NCBI GenBank assembly: GCA_004297555.1
Contig: SCSV01000354.1
Coordinates: forward strand, 1 to 5,902
Length of the DNA stretch: 5,902 nt
Direction of reading: 5' to 3'
Source: Salinibacterium sp.
Lineage (GTDB): Bacteria; Actinomycetota; Actinomycetes; Actinomycetales; Microbacteriaceae
The notes under the pieces were generated by a model that did no database searches, was not told the origin of the DNA, and saw only the letters and a list, made by a program, of their open reading frames with translations. Positions 4,577-5,902 of the stretch are shown here, in pieces (within the stretch, counting starts at the first letter, position 1; the number at the start of each line of letters is the position of its first letter). The translations under genes were made by a program, and so were the position numbers.

Positions 4577-5815
4577 TCAGAAGGCGATACGGGGCTCGTA
4601 GCCTTCGTCCCGCAGCCGCGCGAGCACTTGCTCGGCGTGCTCAGGTCCACGCGTCTCGATGTGCAGTTCCAACTCGACTTGGCTGATCTGCATGCCGCTG
4701 CCGTGCCGCGTGTGCAGCACCTCGACAACGTTGGCGTTGCTCTCGGCGATGATGGCCGCCGTTCTCGCCAATTGCCCGGGGCGGTCGGGCAGCGGGATGC
4801 GCAGCTTCAGATAGCGCTCGGACGCCGCGAGCCCGTGGCTGATCACGCGCTCCATCATCATCGGGTCGATGTTGCCGCCACTGAGAATCGCCACGGTCGT
4901 GCCGGAGTTCTTGATTTGGCCCGACAGAATTGCACCGACACCCACCGCGCCTGCCGGCTCGACGACGAGCTTGGCGCGTTCGAGCAACATCAAAAGCGCC
5001 TGCGCGGTGTCACCGTCGGTCACCGTCACCACCTCGTCGACCATGTCGCGCACGATCTCGAAGTTCAGGATGCCCGGTTTCGACACGGCGATCCCGTCGG
5101 CAATTGTCGGCAGCACGGTGATCTCCGACGGAACACCCTTCTCGAGCGAGACCGGGTAGGCCGCCGCATTCGCCGCCTGAACGCCGATGATGCGCACGGT
5201 GCGACCATCGAGAGCGCAGCGCTGTTTGATCGCGCTCGCCACCCCCGAGATCAGCCCGCCGCCGCCGATCGGCACAATCACGGTGTCGACGTTCGGAACC
5301 TGGTCGAGAATCTCGAGACCGAGCGTGCCCTGGCCCGCGACGACATCCGCATGATCGAAGGGGTGGATGAGCACGGCACCGGTGGTGCGCGCGAACTCAG
5401 CCGCAGCCCGCAGCGGCTCGTCGACCGTGTGGCCGCGCAGCACGACCTCAGCGCCGTAATCGCGGGTGGCCTGGAGCTTGGGTAGCGCGACGCCGACCGG
5501 CATGAAGATCGTGGCCTTGATGCCGAGCGCGCGAGCGGCCAACGCAACACCCTGAGCGTGATTGCCCGCGGAGGCTGCCACGACTCCCCTGGTCTTTTCT
5601 TCGTCGGTCAGTTTCGCGAGGCGGTTGTAAGCACCGCGGATCTTGTACGAACCCGTGCGCTGCAGGTTCTCGCATTTCAGGAACACCGGCGTGCCCAGAA
5701 CTTCAGTCAGATAGCTTGAGCTCTCCATCGGCGTGACTTTGATCGCGTGCGACACGCGCTCGCGCGCCGCCTCGAATTCTGCGAGCGTGGGGCCGACGAG
5801 GGCAGTGTCAGGCAT
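4577..5815 (-). CDS. ilvA: Threonine ammonia-lyase with ACT domain
   Basis: This 412-residue PLP enzyme deaminates threonine to 2-oxobutanoate and ammonia, feeding isoleucine synthesis. The fold-type II catalytic domain (about 10-325) has K58 in RTGSYKIRGA (53-62) as the Schiff-base lysine. It also has ASAGNHAQG (81-89), the phosphate loop GGGGL (184-188) and SGGN (312-315). A single C-terminal ACT domain (about 335-410, LPDRPGQLART at 342-352) identifies the medium-length form with one ACT domain, unlike the two regulatory repeats of E. coli IlvA. Which ligand it binds cannot be told from sequence. ATG 5815-5813 is chosen because it overlaps the stop of the upstream frame by 8 bases (ATGCCTGA), the pattern of a coupled operon. 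A weak AAGGA lies about 11 bases upstream. A longer in-frame version running off the right edge is rejected because another frame is coding there. Confidence 0.95.
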   Translation of the reverse strand: MPDTALVGPTLAEFEAARERVSHAIKVTPMESSSYLTEVLGTPVFLKCENLQRTGSYKIRGAYNRLAKLTDEEKTRGVVAASAGNHAQGVALAARALGIKATIFMPVGVALPKLQATRDYGAEVVLRGHTVDEPLRAAAEFARTTGAVLIHPFDHADVVAGQGTLGLEILDQVPNVDTVIVPIGGGGLISGVASAIKQRCALDGRTVRIIGVQAANAAAYPVSLEKGVPSEITVLPTIADGIAVSKPGILNFEIVRDMVDEVVTVTDGDTAQALLMLLERAKLVVEPAGAVGVGAILSGQIKNSGTTVAILSGGNIDPMMMERVISHGLAASERYLKLRIPLPDRPGQLARTAAIIAESNANVVEVLHTRHGSGMQISQVELELHIETRGPEHAEQVLARLRDEGYEPRIAF

Positions 5816-5902
5816 TGGGCAAGATATCCTTCGTGGTCGGGCGCGGGTTGGTGCGCCATTCCCCGCTCGAAGTGTATTTGACCATTTCGTTGACCACGGC
5901 AA
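5808..5902 (-). CDS. C-terminal tail of an unidentified upstream gene (partial)
   Basis: From the right edge one minus-strand frame reads 30 residues and ends at TGA (5810-5808), 8 bases inside ilvA. The peptide begins AVVNEMVKYTSSGEW and ends PTTKDILPNA. Its codons have the G/C-rich third positions of the neighbouring genes, and the ATGCCTGA overlap is typical of actinobacterial operons. That makes a real gene more likely than chance. I do not recognise the family from so short a tail. If real, it is probably cotranscribed with ilvA. Confidence 0.6.
   Translation of the reverse strand, partial: AVVNEMVKYTSSGEWRTNPRPTTKDILPNA

Noticed and set aside
4628..5485. Plus-strand 285-codon open frame opposite ilvA
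   Set aside because: It is Arg/His/Asp-rich with no motif and lies antisense to a complete threonine ammonia-lyase.
5816..5902. ilvA extending to the right edge
   Set aside because: A different minus-strand frame with native codon use occupies these bases and stops just inside ilvA, and the known enzyme begins close to the ATG at 5815.

Overview
The window is GC-rich with a strong G/C third-position bias and short gaps. It looks like a chromosomal housekeeping segment of a high-GC actinobacterium, most probably Microbacteriaceae. The grounds are the gene set and order (PhoH2-type PIN protein, short-chain Z-prenyl synthase, hemolysin III, small membrane protein, DUF4307 protein, greA, ilvA), the lack of SD at one start and TANNNT -10 elements, and frequent GCATCC words. 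Lineage is inferred from remembered synteny, not from a search. I see no tRNA, rRNA, CRISPR array, insertion sequence, phage gene or integration scar.

Layout. On the minus strand at the left edge is the N-terminal third of a PhoH-family protein (1-337), preceded by a 223-base leader (338-560) with two perfect 7-bp inverted repeats. Next, also on minus, is a two-gene unit: a Z-isoprenyl diphosphate synthase (1691-2494), then a cysteine-free class V PLP enzyme (561-1694) whose GTG start overlaps the synthase stop by 4 bases. Divergent from it, across only 46 bases, is the seven-helix hemolysin III/PAQR-like protein (2541-3254). It converges on a small minus-strand membrane protein (3266-3544), which diverges from a DUF4307-type single-helix protein (about 3600-4025). 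A terminator-like hairpin (4042-4072) lies just before the greA ribosome binding site. greA (4088-4576) ends exactly where the convergent ilvA (4577-5815) ends. ilvA overlaps by 8 bases the tail of an unidentified gene that runs off the right edge.

How the genes work together. They do not form one pathway. The synthase makes polyprenyl-carrier precursors for the cell envelope. HlyIII and the two small proteins are membrane proteins. GreA rescues backtracked RNA polymerase. IlvA makes 2-oxobutanoate from threonine. PhoH2-type proteins act on RNA.

No exotic new system is evident. The points most worth checking are regulatory: greA seems able to be transcribed only by reading through a terminator-like hairpin; hlyIII looks leaderless and appears to share its -10 region with the divergent synthase promoter; the phoH leader is structured; and the mycothiol gene mca, which I remember between the two small membrane genes in related genomes, is absent here.
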